DNA of 64,000 nt, from positions 1,798,001 through 1,862,000 of the forward strand of contig NC_009616.1 in the NCBI RefSeq assembly GCF_000016905.1, read 5' to 3'. Source of the DNA: Thermosipho melanesiensis BI429. Lineage in GTDB: Bacteria; Thermotogota; Thermotogae; Thermotogales; Fervidobacteriaceae. Positions 17,398 through 26,282 of the stretch are shown here, piece after piece. The notes under the pieces are model-generated. The model did no database searches and was not told where the DNA came from. It saw only the letters and a list, made by a program, of their open reading frames with translations. Within the stretch, counting starts at the first letter, position 1; each line of letters begins with the position of its first letter. The position numbers were made by a program, and so were the translations under genes.

Positions 17398-17920
17398 ACC
17401 ACTCCCTTTTTAATATTCCCATTACAATAACATCCCAATATTTGCCATCTCTGTATATTTCTTCTCTCAATACTCCTTCCTTCTTAAATCCCACCTTTTC
17501 ATAGCTTCTAATTGCTCTTTTGTTAAAAGAAAAAACGCTTAATCTTACCTTATTTAAATTCATCTCAGTAAATATAAAATTTACCAACAATTTCATTGCT
17601 TCTGCCCCATATCCTTTACTTAAATATTCTGGTCCAAGAAAAATTCCAACTTCACAAAAGGAATTTTTCCAATTAATATTAAATATTCCGCAACCTCCTA
17701 TATACTCTTCTATTTCTTTCAACTCAATAGCAAATGAATAAGATTTTTCGGAATGTGGATTAATTTCTTCATACCATTTTATTTCGTCCTCAACTCTAAG
17801 TGGAAAAGGAATTCCTAGAATAAGGTTTTTCTTTATCTCAAAATTATTTATAAAAGCTCGTGCTTTCTCAAGATCCTCTCTTTTATATTCTCTTAACCTC
17901 ACAAATTTTCCCTCTATCAT
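17366..17920 (-). CDS. GNAT acetyltransferase, RimJ/RimL-like
   Basis: A 184-residue GNAT-fold acetyltransferase. It opens with VRLREYKREDLEKA, typical of the RimJ/RimL type, and has the acetyl-CoA loop in LSKGYGAEAMKLLVNF (about 98-113) and the C-terminal NKRAIRSYEKVGFKKEG. Related enzymes acetylate ribosomal proteins or small amines; the substrate here is unknown. It overlaps the aldehyde dehydrogenase by 32 bases. AAGGGGGG lies before the start. Confidence 0.85.
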   Translation of the reverse strand: MIEGKFVRLREYKREDLEKARAFINNFEIKKNLILGIPFPLRVEDEIKWYEEINPHSEKSYSFAIELKEIEEYIGGCGIFNINWKNSFCEVGIFLGPEYLSKGYGAEAMKLLVNFIFTEMNLNKVRLSVFSFNKRAIRSYEKVGFKKEGVLREEIYRDGKYWDVIVMGILKREWFDDKRDENVL

Positions 17921-17952
17921 ATAAATCCCCCCTTATCATAGATATTATTTAT

Positions 17953-17961
17953 ATTATACCA
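17953..17961 (-). promoter_or_regulatory. Extended -10 promoter of the GNAT/aldehyde dehydrogenase unit
   Basis: TGGTATAAT reads on the minus strand 32 bases upstream of the GNAT start codon. I see no convincing -35 element. Confidence 0.55.
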
Positions 17962-18024
17962 AAAAATACCAATAAACAAATTTAAATGAAATTATCTCCT
18001 AATTACTGTCAAAAAACTTATTTT

Positions 18025-18073
18025 AGTTTATAGGATAAATAGTTTATAATTTAAATGGTTTAATATATAAACT
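18025..18073 (+). promoter_or_regulatory. marR promoter with three AGTTTATA elements
   Basis: TATAAT (18045-18050) is a likely -10. AGTTTATA occurs at 18025-18032 and 18041-18048 and inverted as TATAAACT at 18066-18073, just before the GGAGG of the MarR gene. Copies on both sides of the start region suggest autorepression by the MarR protein. Confidence 0.5.
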
Positions 18074-18090
18074 AATTTGGAGGAGAAAAA

Positions 18091-18516
18091 ATGGACAAAG
18101 AAACTATCTTTAAATCTATATTTGAACTAGTGGTTAATTTTACTCAATTTTTTAACCAAAAACCTATATTTTCAAAAATGACAACAAATGAATTTTATCT
18201 ATTTCTTTTCATAAATTTTTATGCTCCCGTCTCAATGAAGTACTGCTCGGAAAAAATAGAACTTTCAAAGAGTACTATTACAGTACTAATTGATAAATTG
18301 GAAAATAAAAATCTAGTAATACGAAAACGTTCTAAAAAAGATAGAAGGGTAATACATATCTTTCCAACAAATAGAGGAAAAAAATTATTTGAAAATTTTT
18401 CAAGTGAATTTTACAAGATAATTGAAGTTATATCTTCAAAAATTCCAAATAATGAATTAGAAATCATCAACAAGGGTTTTGAATTATTCATTAAAAACAT
18501 ATTTGGAGGCGAATGA
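18091..18516 (+). CDS. MarR-family transcriptional regulator
   Basis: A 141-residue winged-helix regulator. The recognition helix region KIELSKSTITVLIDKLENK (key residues SKSTITVLIDKL, about 62-73) and the wing with KRSKKDRRVIHIF are typical of MarR. It is the first gene of a two-gene unit with a nucleotide-sugar-type dehydrogenase whose ATG lies two bases after its stop. Repeated AGTTTATA elements upstream suggest self-regulation. Ligand unknown; a small aromatic or stress signal is the usual class but nothing here shows it. Confidence 0.85.
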   Translation: MDKETIFKSIFELVVNFTQFFNQKPIFSKMTTNEFYLFLFINFYAPVSMKYCSEKIELSKSTITVLIDKLENKNLVIRKRSKKDRRVIHIFPTNRGKKLFENFSSEFYKIIEVISSKIPNNELEIINKGFELFIKNIFGGE

Positions 18517-18517
18517 T

Positions 18518-19525
18518 ATGATATTCATTACTGGAGGTTCGGGGCATTTAGGGAATGTTTTAATCAGAAAGTTAAAAAACTCTGGTGAAAGAATAGTAGC
18601 ACTTGTACATCCAAAAGACAATTGTGTGAGCTTAGAAGGTTTAGATGTAAAAATCGTTAAAGGAGATATAAGAGATTATGAAACTGTAAAAAAATTCGCA
18701 AGGAATGCAGATTTAATTATTCATCTTGCCGCATATATTTCTATTTTACCCTGGAAAAAGAAAAAAGTCTTTTCAGTAAATGTTAATGGCACAAGAAATA
18801 TCATAAACATTTGCATGAAAACTGGTAAAAGACTTATATACGTAAGTTCAGTTCATGCATTTGAAGAACCAAGACAAAGAGCAATTATAAACGAAGAAAC
18901 AAAAATCGATCCAAAAAAAACTTCTGGAGTATATGGTAAATCGAAAGCAACTGCCGCACTTGAAATTTTAAATGCAGCTAAAGCTGGGCTGGATGTAGTT
19001 ACTATATGCCCCACTGGGATTATCGGACCATATGATTTTAAACCTTCTGAAATGGGAAAGTTCTTTCTAAAATACTTATCTGGAAAGTTAAAATACATAA
19101 TAGATGGTTCTTTCGATTTTGTTGATGTAAGAGATGTTGCAGATGGAATTATAGCTTTATCTGAAAAAGGAAAAAAGGGGGAATTCTATATACTTGGAAA
19201 TAAAACCTTTTCAATAACGGAAATTGTAAAATTACTTAACAAAATTACAGGTTATAAAACTATACCCAAAATAATAAATCAAAAACTTGCATACTCTGCA
19301 TCACTTTTTTCCATCACATTTGGACTTTTAACAAACAATACCCCCATATTTACCCCATACTCTATACATACTTTAACAAGAAATTACACTTTCAGCCATG
19401 AAAAAGCAAAAAAAGAAATTAATTATACACCTCGTCCCATTGGTGAAACACTATTTGACACTCTTAACTGGTTCAAATATTCCAAAGAAAAATTACTAAA
19501 TTTCACTCACCTCTATCATACTTAA
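18518..19525 (+). CDS. NAD-dependent epimerase/dehydratase-like reductase
   Basis: A 335-residue extended short-chain dehydrogenase. The Rossmann motif IFITGGSGHLGNVLI opens the protein and the catalytic YGKSKATAALE lies near 145-155, with SSVHAFEEPR before it. The overall pattern is closest to dihydroflavonol-reductase-like or 3-beta-hydroxysteroid-type members. I took the ATG at 18518, with GGAGG upstream and the MarR stop just before it, rather than a start inside the MarR gene. Its 3' end overlaps the convergent pfkB-type gene by 30 bases. Substrate unknown; co-regulation by MarR is inferred. Confidence 0.82.
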   Translation: MIFITGGSGHLGNVLIRKLKNSGERIVALVHPKDNCVSLEGLDVKIVKGDIRDYETVKKFARNADLIIHLAAYISILPWKKKKVFSVNVNGTRNIINICMKTGKRLIYVSSVHAFEEPRQRAIINEETKIDPKKTSGVYGKSKATAALEILNAAKAGLDVVTICPTGIIGPYDFKPSEMGKFFLKYLSGKLKYIIDGSFDFVDVRDVADGIIALSEKGKKGEFYILGNKTFSITEIVKLLNKITGYKTIPKIINQKLAYSASLFSITFGLLTNNTPIFTPYSIHTLTRNYTFSHEKAKKEINYTPRPIGETLFDTLNWFKYSKEKLLNFTHLYHT

Positions 19526-20416
19526 CAACCTTAACACATCATCTTTTTTACATAATTCAGTTCCTGGGGTCATAACAGCTGCATTTCCCGCGGCATTTGC
19601 CCATCTAAATGCTTCTTCTTTTCCAATTTCACTCTTCAAAACATATGCGGCAAGAAATGAATCACCAGCACCTACTGCGCTTTTTACCTTTACATTGAGG
19701 GGTTTAGCATAATAACAGCTTTCATGTGAAATCAACATTGAACCTTTTGAACCAAGCGTTAACAAAATTTCTTTTAAATTGTACTTTTCTAATAATTTTA
19801 ATCCTTCTTCCTTATATTCTTTTAATGTTCTTATTTCCTTCTCTATCAATCTTTGAATTTCATGTTCATTTGGTTTTATTACATCTGGATTTCCAAGTAA
19901 ACCCGCTCTAAGTTTTTCACCATCAGCATCAAAATAGACATAAACTCCCCACTGCTTTAATGTAAAAATTATACCGGTATAAAAATCTGGAGAAACACCT
20001 TTTGGGAGACTTCCGGATATAACAACAATATCATCTTTTCTAACTATTGCATTCAAAATTTCTAAAACTGATTGTAGCTTTTTTTTAGATACCTTCCTTC
20101 CTGGCATACTAAATCTATATTGTCCTTCAGATGTTTCAAGTATAATGTTTGTTCTTGTTTCAACATCAACTCTAATTGTACTGTAAATAACTCCTTCTTT
20201 ATCAAGCATTTCTTCTATTTTTCTACCAGTTTCTCCACCCAGTAGCGATATTGCAACCGAAACTCCTCCTAATTCCTTAATAACTCGAGATACATCAATA
20301 CCTTTTCCCGCAGGATAATCAACTACTTTTTTTACACGAATTGTATCATCTACTACCAGTTTGTCTACATACAGATATCTATCAAGGCATGGGTTCATTG
20401 TTAACGTAAATATCAT
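19496..20416 (-). CDS. PfkB-family sugar kinase, 1-phosphofructokinase type
   Basis: A 306-residue ribokinase-fold kinase. The start IFTLTMNPCLDRYLYVD and the segment PAGKGIDVSRVIKELG match the 1-phosphofructokinase / tagatose-6-phosphate kinase branch, and the catalytic aspartate lies in SAVGAGDSFLAAYV. It probably phosphorylates a sugar phosphate such as fructose 1-phosphate, but no PTS gene is nearby. It follows fabG by 39 bases that carry a terminator-like hairpin with its AGGAGG directly after, so expression may depend on read-through. Confidence 0.82.
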   Translation of the reverse strand: MIFTLTMNPCLDRYLYVDKLVVDDTIRVKKVVDYPAGKGIDVSRVIKELGGVSVAISLLGGETGRKIEEMLDKEGVIYSTIRVDVETRTNIILETSEGQYRFSMPGRKVSKKKLQSVLEILNAIVRKDDIVVISGSLPKGVSPDFYTGIIFTLKQWGVYVYFDADGEKLRAGLLGNPDVIKPNEHEIQRLIEKEIRTLKEYKEEGLKLLEKYNLKEILLTLGSKGSMLISHESCYYAKPLNVKVKSAVGAGDSFLAAYVLKSEIGKEEAFRWANAAGNAAVMTPGTELCKKDDVLRLLSMIEVSEI

Positions 20417-20431
20417 ACTTCAACCTCCTAA

Positions 20432-20457
20432 AAAAGGCCAGGTAAAGCTGGCCTTTT
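20432..20457 (-). terminator. Terminator-like hairpin between fabG and pfkB
   Basis: AAAAGGCCAG (20432-20441) pairs with CTGGCCTTTT (20448-20457), a 10-bp stem with a 6-base loop. On the minus strand it ends in TTTTTT and is followed at once by AGGAGG of the pfkB-type gene. The stem includes the first two bases of the fabG stop codon. Confidence 0.8.
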
Positions 20458-21190
20458 ATATAACTAATCCCCCATCAACACCAATAACCTGGCCAGTAAT
20501 ATATGAAGATTCATCTGATGCTAGAAATAAATACACTCTTGCTACTTCTTCAGCTTCACCCATCCTTTTTAATGGTATTTTTTCATTTAATGCATTTATT
20601 ATCCTCTCCGGTACTTTTTCCGTCATCGGTGTCTTTATAAATCCTGGCGCTACTGCATTTACCCTTATTTGTGCTCCTTTTCTCGCTAGCTCTTTTGCCC
20701 AGGTCTTTGTCATTCCTATTATTCCAGCCTTCGTTGCCGAATAATTAGTCTGTCCTATATTTCCATACACTCCTACTACCGACGATGTATTTATTATACT
20801 TCCTTTTCCCTGCTTTAACATTATCGGTGCTATTGCCTGAGTCATGTTAAACACACCCTTTAAGTTTACATTTATTACTGCGTCCCAATCTTCTTCCTTC
20901 ATCTTTAGCAACAATGCATCTCTTGTTATTCCCGCGTTATTCACCAATACATCTATCCTTCCATATTTTTCAACCACATTATCAACCATATTTTGTATTG
21001 CTTCTCTGTTTGTTACATCTAACACAAAAACATCTATTCTGTCATCTTCCTCTTTTAACTTTTTTAAATTTTCCTCAACAACATCACACGCTATGACTTT
21101 CGCTCCTTCTTGGGAAAATAAAAGTGCCGCTGCCTTTCCTATCCCACTTCCTGCTCCTGTTATTATACATACTTTCCCTTCTAACCTCAT
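20456..21190 (-). CDS. fabG: 3-oxoacyl-ACP reductase-type short-chain dehydrogenase
   Basis: A 244-residue classical short-chain dehydrogenase of FabG length, which reduces 3-oxoacyl-ACP with NADPH in fatty-acid elongation. It has the cofactor loop TGAGSGIGKA, NNAGITRD, the catalytic serine in INTSSVVG and YSATKAG. ITGQVIGVDGGLVI closes it as in FabG. No other fatty-acid gene is adjacent, so another alcohol or sugar reduction is possible. Isoleucine codons are almost all ATA and the composition is slightly richer in G than its neighbours, which may mean a different history. Confidence 0.85.
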   Translation of the reverse strand: MRLEGKVCIITGAGSGIGKAAALLFSQEGAKVIACDVVEENLKKLKEEDDRIDVFVLDVTNREAIQNMVDNVVEKYGRIDVLVNNAGITRDALLLKMKEEDWDAVINVNLKGVFNMTQAIAPIMLKQGKGSIINTSSVVGVYGNIGQTNYSATKAGIIGMTKTWAKELARKGAQIRVNAVAPGFIKTPMTEKVPERIINALNEKIPLKRMGEAEEVARVYLFLASDESSYITGQVIGVDGGLVI

Positions 21191-21229
21191 CTTTTTACCC
21201 CCTTAAAATTAGACTTATCTAACAATTTA

Positions 21230-21257
21230 ATTATACACTATAACACTTTTTCATCAA
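21230..21257 (-). promoter_or_regulatory. fabG promoter
   Basis: TTGATG (21252-21257) and TATAAT (21230-21235) on the minus strand are separated by 16 bases. The -35 overlaps the 3' end of the ecfT gene. Confidence 0.6.
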
Positions 21258-21988
21258 CTAAAAACAACTATTAAAAACAACACTAAAAAAGAAAAGACAA
21301 AAAACAATGTATCTTTAAACTTCCATTTTAGAGTATAATAACTGTTTCTCTCAAACACACCATATTTTCTTGCTTGTAATGCAATAGAAATTTCTTCAGC
21401 TTTTCTTATAGAAGAAACAAGTAATGGAACTACAATTGCAACAACTCCTTGAATTTTATACTTTAACCCTTTTTCATCGAATTTTGCCCCTCGTGCTATC
21501 TGAGCTTTAATAATCCTATCAATTTCATCAAATAAAATAGGGATAAATCTAAAAGAAATAGTCATTATCATACCAAAATCATCACGATATCTTTTCTTAA
21601 CTCCAAAAAATCTTAAAAGTTCTGACAATCCCCTTGCAATTAATAATGGAGATGTAGTATATGTTAAGAACGAAGCAAACAAAACCACAAAAATAAGTCT
21701 TAAAGAAATAAACATAGCCATTTGAAAACCACTGATAAAAAATTGAATTAACGAAGCAAAAACTATCAAAAACCACATATTTTTCACAGATTTTAAATAC
21801 AAAATCAACTTTATATTTGATAAAAATGCAATAATCAAAAAAATTCCAAATAAAAATAAATAACCCATAAATCCTTTAACAAACAAAACAGAAACAACAA
21901 ATACAAATGACGAAATAGTTTTCACTCTTGGATCTAGTGAATGGATTATAGAGCTTGTAGGTACATATCTTCCAAAAGCAAACCTCAT
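21254..21988 (-). CDS. ecfT: ECF transporter transmembrane subunit EcfT
   Basis: A 244-residue membrane protein with about five to six helices. EcfT couples ATPase subunits to substrate-specific S components in vitamin and metal importers. It shows the two coupling-helix motifs, here QIARGAKF (about 175) and ALQARKYGVF (about 210). It lies 12 bases after the pyrophosphatase gene. No EcfA or S-component gene lies in the window, so it is probably the shared module working with distant S components. Confidence 0.88.
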   Translation of the reverse strand: MRFAFGRYVPTSSIIHSLDPRVKTISSFVFVVSVLFVKGFMGYLFLFGIFLIIAFLSNIKLILYLKSVKNMWFLIVFASLIQFFISGFQMAMFISLRLIFVVLFASFLTYTTSPLLIARGLSELLRFFGVKKRYRDDFGMIMTISFRFIPILFDEIDRIIKAQIARGAKFDEKGLKYKIQGVVAIVVPLLVSSIRKAEEISIALQARKYGVFERNSYYTLKWKFKDTLFFVFSFLVLFLIVVFS

Positions 21989-22000
21989 ACCTATCCTCCA

Positions 22001-24139
22001 TTAAAAAAGATGAAACTTCATAAATAACGGTGCTAATATTAGTGAAATTACAGACATTATTTTTATCAAAATATCCAAACTTGGTCCTACTGTGTCTTTT
22101 AACGGATCACCCACGGTATCTCCAATTACTAGCGAATCATGCTCTTTTGAACCTTTTCCCACACCATCTATTTTTCCCTGCTCCAAGTGCTTCTTTGCAT
22201 TATCCCAGGCACCGCCAGCATTTGCAGTAAATAACGCTAACATAATACCACTTAATGTTGTACCAACTAAAATCCCTCCAACAAATTCCGTACCAAGTAT
22301 AAAACCTGAAATAATAGGCGTTAATACTGCAATAAATATGGGCTTACTCATCTGTTTTATTGCACCTGCTGCACTTATTTTAACACAAGTTTGATAATCG
22401 GGTTTTGCACTGCCATCCAAAATTCCCGGTTTATCCTTCACTTGTCTTCTAATTTCATCAACCATTAATCCGGCACTTTTTACAACTGATTCAATTAATA
22501 TTCCACTAAACATAAATGGTAAAGCGGCTCCTACAATAGCACCCGACAAAGTTCTTGCATTTATTATGTTTAAATTTAAAATATCAAAAATATTATTAAA
22601 TTGCATTCCAGGTGAAGTTTGAGAAAACACATAGGATGCAAATAAGGAGAGAGCAGCCAAAGCCGCTGAACCTATAGCAAAGCCTTTACCAATCGCAGCG
22701 GTTGTGTTACCAACCATATCAAGTCTATCGGTAATCTTTCTCACACCTTCTTCTAAATTTGCCATTTCACTAATTCCACCTGCATTATCCGCAATAGGCC
22801 CATAAGAATCAACAGAAACCGAAGTAGCAACAAAAGATAACATCCCAATTGAAGCCATTGCAACTCCGAATAATCCGGAAAAATAATTTGACAATAAAAT
22901 TGCCAAAAATAAGAATAAAGAAGGCAAAAATACACTCTTCATCCCAAGTGCTAGACCACCAGAAATAACAATAGCAGAGCCTTGCTTTGACTTATAACTC
23001 AACTCCCTTGTTGGTCTAAAGTCATCTGAAGTATAATATTCTGCTAATAAACCAATAATTATACCTACAAACACACCTAGAATTGAAGAAAAATATGGAG
23101 AAAACTTTCCAAATCTAAAACCAAAAACCTCTAAATTTTCAACATTAGAAAGATAGTAGTTTGTTAACAAGAAATTACCAAACAAACTTAAAATTGCAGA
23201 AACAAATAAAGCGCTATTTAGTTCTTTATGAGGATTTCCTGACCCTTTTTTTAATATTACAAAATAAATTCCAACAATGCTTCCAATCAATCCAATAGTT
23301 GTATATAAAAACGGGTAAATGATAAGTTTTCTAGCAGTTTCGTAATATACATGACCAGAAAGTGCAAAAAAATATGAAGCTAGTACAATCGCCGATAATA
23401 TAGAGCCAACATAACTTTCGAGTAAATCTGCTCCTAATCCTGCAACATCCCCAACATTATCTCCTACGTTATCTGCAATAGTTGCAGGATTTCGTGGATC
23501 GTCTTCTGGTAATTTTAATTCCGTTTTACCTACTAAGTCAGCCGCCATATCAGCTGCTTTTGTATATACGCCCCCACCAACTCTATCAAACATTGCAATT
23601 ATAGAACACCCTAAAGAATAACCTGAAACTGTCATTGCAAAAGGAATAAAATTTATTCCTAAATAATTCTTCACAATAACCAAATTCTCTTTATCAAGTT
23701 GATATGAAAAAAGTAAAAATACTATTCCCAAACCTAACAGTGCAAATGATGCAACAGAAAGTCCCATCACAGACCCACCTTGAAAAGCCAATTTTAAAGT
23801 TTTACCCAAATTTTTAGTTTCTCTTGCAATATTTGAAACCCTTACATTTGCCCTTGTTGCTATTTTCATACCAATAAATCCCGCTAAAGAACTCATCAAC
23901 GCTCCTATTAAAAACGCAATAGAAACATACCATGCAGTTATAATCCCCAAGATTATAGCAATGGGAATGGAAATTTTAAACACCACAGTGTATTCGTGGG
24001 CAATAAACGCATCAGCACCTTCCCTTATTGCAAGGGAAATTTCCTTCATCTTCTCCGTCCCCTCAGATTTTTTTGTTACCAAATAAAAATTCACTAAAGC
24101 CAAAAAAATTCCCAAAACCGGGATTAGAAGGTAATACAT
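22001..24139 (-). CDS. hppA: Membrane ion-translocating pyrophosphatase, K+-dependent type
   Basis: A 712-residue integral membrane enzyme with about 16 helices that pumps Na+ or H+ on hydrolysing pyrophosphate. Substrate motifs are DRVGGGVYTKAADMAADLVG and DDPRNPATIADNVGDNVGD (each within about residues 190-240). GNTTAAIGKG carries the alanine linked to K+ dependence, where K+-independent enzymes have lysine. Na+ pumping is suggested by relatives in Thermotoga, not proved here. ATG at 24139 follows GGAGGTGGG; an upstream in-frame start would add 22 residues without a ribosome site. Confidence 0.95.
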   Translation of the reverse strand: MYYLLIPVLGIFLALVNFYLVTKKSEGTEKMKEISLAIREGADAFIAHEYTVVFKISIPIAIILGIITAWYVSIAFLIGALMSSLAGFIGMKIATRANVRVSNIARETKNLGKTLKLAFQGGSVMGLSVASFALLGLGIVFLLFSYQLDKENLVIVKNYLGINFIPFAMTVSGYSLGCSIIAMFDRVGGGVYTKAADMAADLVGKTELKLPEDDPRNPATIADNVGDNVGDVAGLGADLLESYVGSILSAIVLASYFFALSGHVYYETARKLIIYPFLYTTIGLIGSIVGIYFVILKKGSGNPHKELNSALFVSAILSLFGNFLLTNYYLSNVENLEVFGFRFGKFSPYFSSILGVFVGIIIGLLAEYYTSDDFRPTRELSYKSKQGSAIVISGGLALGMKSVFLPSLFLFLAILLSNYFSGLFGVAMASIGMLSFVATSVSVDSYGPIADNAGGISEMANLEEGVRKITDRLDMVGNTTAAIGKGFAIGSAALAALSLFASYVFSQTSPGMQFNNIFDILNLNIINARTLSGAIVGAALPFMFSGILIESVVKSAGLMVDEIRRQVKDKPGILDGSAKPDYQTCVKISAAGAIKQMSKPIFIAVLTPIISGFILGTEFVGGILVGTTLSGIMLALFTANAGGAWDNAKKHLEQGKIDGVGKGSKEHDSLVIGDTVGDPLKDTVGPSLDILIKIMSVISLILAPLFMKFHLF

Positions 24140-24170
24140 TATCCCACCTCCTTTATTAAATCTTAACCTA

Positions 24171-24179
24171 ATTATAACA
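24171..24179 (-). promoter_or_regulatory. hppA extended -10 promoter
   Basis: TGTTATAAT reads on the minus strand 32 bases upstream of the hppA start. No clear -35 is seen. The divergent response-regulator promoter lies about 50 bases away. Confidence 0.6.
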
Positions 24180-24229
24180 ACATTTTGTTCCAAAATTATG
24201 TACAAGTATTTCCATTTTGTTAAAAAATA

Positions 24230-24238
24230 TGTTATAAT
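24230..24238 (+). promoter_or_regulatory. Extended -10 promoter of the two-component operon
   Basis: TGTTATAAT lies 49 bases upstream of the response-regulator ATG. No convincing -35 is present. Confidence 0.6.
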
Positions 24239-24287
24239 GTTTCAAGAAAATATCAGTTAACATTTGAATCTGAGAGGAGGGCCTTTT

Positions 24288-25007
24288 ATGGGTAAAAGGA
24301 AAATCATGGTTATTGATGATCAACCGGAAATTCTTGAATTAATAAGTTTTACCTTAGAGAAAGAGGGGTATGATGTCATTCCCGTTGAAGATGCTGAAAA
24401 AGCTCTTGAAGAATTAAAAGACAAAGATGTTGATATGTTTTTAGTAGATATTATGTTACCAGGAATAGACGGATTTGAATTTGTAAGACACATTAGAAGC
24501 TTAGAACAACATAAATTAACACCTGTAATCTTTTTAAGTGCAAAAGGTGAAGAATTTGATAAAGTATTAGGCTTAGAATTAGGAGCAGATGATTATATTA
24601 CAAAACCATTCAGTATTAGGGAATTACTCGCTAGAATTAAAGCAGTCTTTAGAAGAATGCAACTATCAACACAAACAAAAGAAGAAAAACCAAAAAAAAT
24701 AGTAGCAAAAGACCTTGAAATTGATGTTGACAAATACGAAGTGAAAATAAAAGGTAAAAAAGTAAATTTAACTCCTTTGGAATTTGATCTTTTAAGATTT
24801 TTAGCAGAAAACGAAGGTAAAGTTTTTTCAAGGAATGTTCTTTTAGATAAACTATGGGGATACGATTATTTTGGAGATACTAGAACTGTTGATGTTCATA
24901 TTAGAAGATTAAGGACAAAAATAGAAGAAGACCCCTCAAATCCAAAATACATTGTAACAGTAAGGGGAAAAGGATACAAATTTAGAGATCCTGGAAAGGA
25001 AGAATAA
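24288..25007 (+). CDS. OmpR-family response regulator
   Basis: A 239-residue DNA-binding regulator. The receiver domain has IMVIDDQPEI, the phospho-acceptor in MFLVDIMLPGIDG and ITKPFSIRE; the C-terminal winged helix has TRTVDVHIRRLRTKIEEDP. The ATG at 24288 follows GAGGAGGG; an earlier TTG in frame at 24264 is less likely. It lies three bases before its partner kinase gene. It resembles WalR/PhoP regulators that control wall or phosphate genes, but the targets are unknown. A separate PhoB-like protein is encoded in the pst operon. Confidence 0.92.
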   Translation: MGKRKIMVIDDQPEILELISFTLEKEGYDVIPVEDAEKALEELKDKDVDMFLVDIMLPGIDGFEFVRHIRSLEQHKLTPVIFLSAKGEEFDKVLGLELGADDYITKPFSIRELLARIKAVFRRMQLSTQTKEEKPKKIVAKDLEIDVDKYEVKIKGKKVNLTPLEFDLLRFLAENEGKVFSRNVLLDKLWGYDYFGDTRTVDVHIRRLRTKIEEDPSNPKYIVTVRGKGYKFRDPGKEE

Positions 25008-25010
25008 TAG

Positions 25011-26282
25011 ATGGTATATTTGTTTCTTGTTATTGCCGTATTAATCGCAATAAATATAACTATATTAAACACTTTTAGAAAATTAAAGAAAAATTGTAAT
25101 ATCTTAAATCTTTCACTAAAAAAAATAAAAGAATCTTTGGGGGAGGATCCAAATTCTCCTCCTCTTTATGTTTCAGAAAAGATTAGAAAAAAAATAGTTA
25201 GTTTAGAAGAAAACATATATGAATTAGAGCTTTCACTAAAGAATCATTTAACAATATTAAACAACATTGTAGATCCTATAATAATTTCCAAAAAAGATGG
25301 AACAATAACTTTTGCAAATATGGAAGCACGTAATATAACTAGACCCGGCGTTGAAGGTAGAAAATTATATGAAGTATTTGAAGATTACTATGTAAACCAA
25401 ATGTTTGAAGAAGCTCAAAATAAAAAAGAAATAACATCTGGCGAAATTAACCTCTTTGTTAACGGTGAAAAAAAATACTATGAATTAAAAATTGTACCCG
25501 TCACATTAGAACAAAATAATGAAAGATATATAATAATATTGCATGATGTAACTCAAGAAAGAATATTGGAAAATGCAAGAAAAGAATTTATTTCAAATGT
25601 CTCACACGAGCTTAGAACACCATTAACATCAATCCATGGATATGCCGAAGCACTTCTAGAGGATAATTTAGATGATAAAGAATTAATAAGAAGATTTCTA
25701 ACAATTATTGAATCTGAAGCTGCAAGAATGACTCGATTAATAAATGATTTACTTGATTTAGAAAAATTAGAATCCGGAAATACACAATTTATTTTCGAAA
25801 AAATTAACTTTACCGAAATTTTAGAACACGTTAGGAATATAATTGAACCACTTACTAAAGACTACAACGTAGATGTAGAATTTGTTTCCCCAGATAAAAT
25901 AGAACTTATTGGAGATAAAGATAGATTGACACAAATGGTTTTGAACCTCGTAGATAACGCAGTAAAATATACATCTTTAAAAGAAAAAGGTGAAAAAAAA
26001 GTTCTAGTAGAAGCGTATAAAGATAATAATCACGTTAAATTAATTGTAAAAGATACAGGAGTTGGAATTCCTGAAAAGGCTCAAAAAAAGCTATTTGAAA
26101 GGTTTTACAGAGTAGATAAAGCCAGAAGTAGAAAAATGGGAGGAACTGGTTTGGGATTATCGATAGTAAAAACAATAGTCGAAAAACATAATGGCACGAT
26201 TGAGTTTACAAGTAAGGAAGGAGTAGGTACGAAATTTATAGTAACTTTACCAGTAGGAGGTATTCAAAATGAGAGCATATGA
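25011..26282 (+). CDS. Membrane-anchored sensor histidine kinase with PAS domain
   Basis: A 423-residue kinase. One N-terminal membrane helix (about 1-18) is followed by a coiled region, a PAS domain (about 80-180) and HisKA with NVSHELRTPLTSIHGY. The ATPase domain has NLVDNAVKY, DTGVGIPEKA and GGTGLGLSIVK. It lacks an extracellular loop, so it senses at or inside the membrane. It is paired with the regulator three bases upstream and overlaps the next gene by 14 bases. WalK/PhoR-like by architecture; signal unknown. Confidence 0.92.
   Translation: MVYLFLVIAVLIAINITILNTFRKLKKNCNILNLSLKKIKESLGEDPNSPPLYVSEKIRKKIVSLEENIYELELSLKNHLTILNNIVDPIIISKKDGTITFANMEARNITRPGVEGRKLYEVFEDYYVNQMFEEAQNKKEITSGEINLFVNGEKKYYELKIVPVTLEQNNERYIIILHDVTQERILENARKEFISNVSHELRTPLTSIHGYAEALLEDNLDDKELIRRFLTIIESEAARMTRLINDLLDLEKLESGNTQFIFEKINFTEILEHVRNIIEPLTKDYNVDVEFVSPDKIELIGDKDRLTQMVLNLVDNAVKYTSLKEKGEKKVLVEAYKDNNHVKLIVKDTGVGIPEKAQKKLFERFYRVDKARSRKMGGTGLGLSIVKTIVEKHNGTIEFTSKEGVGTKFIVTLPVGGIQNESI

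Noticed and set aside
24139-24205. An N-terminal 22-residue extension of the pyrophosphatase
   Set aside because: It has no ribosome site and crosses the promoter; the ATG at 24139 has a strong GGAGGTGGG and a normal membrane start.
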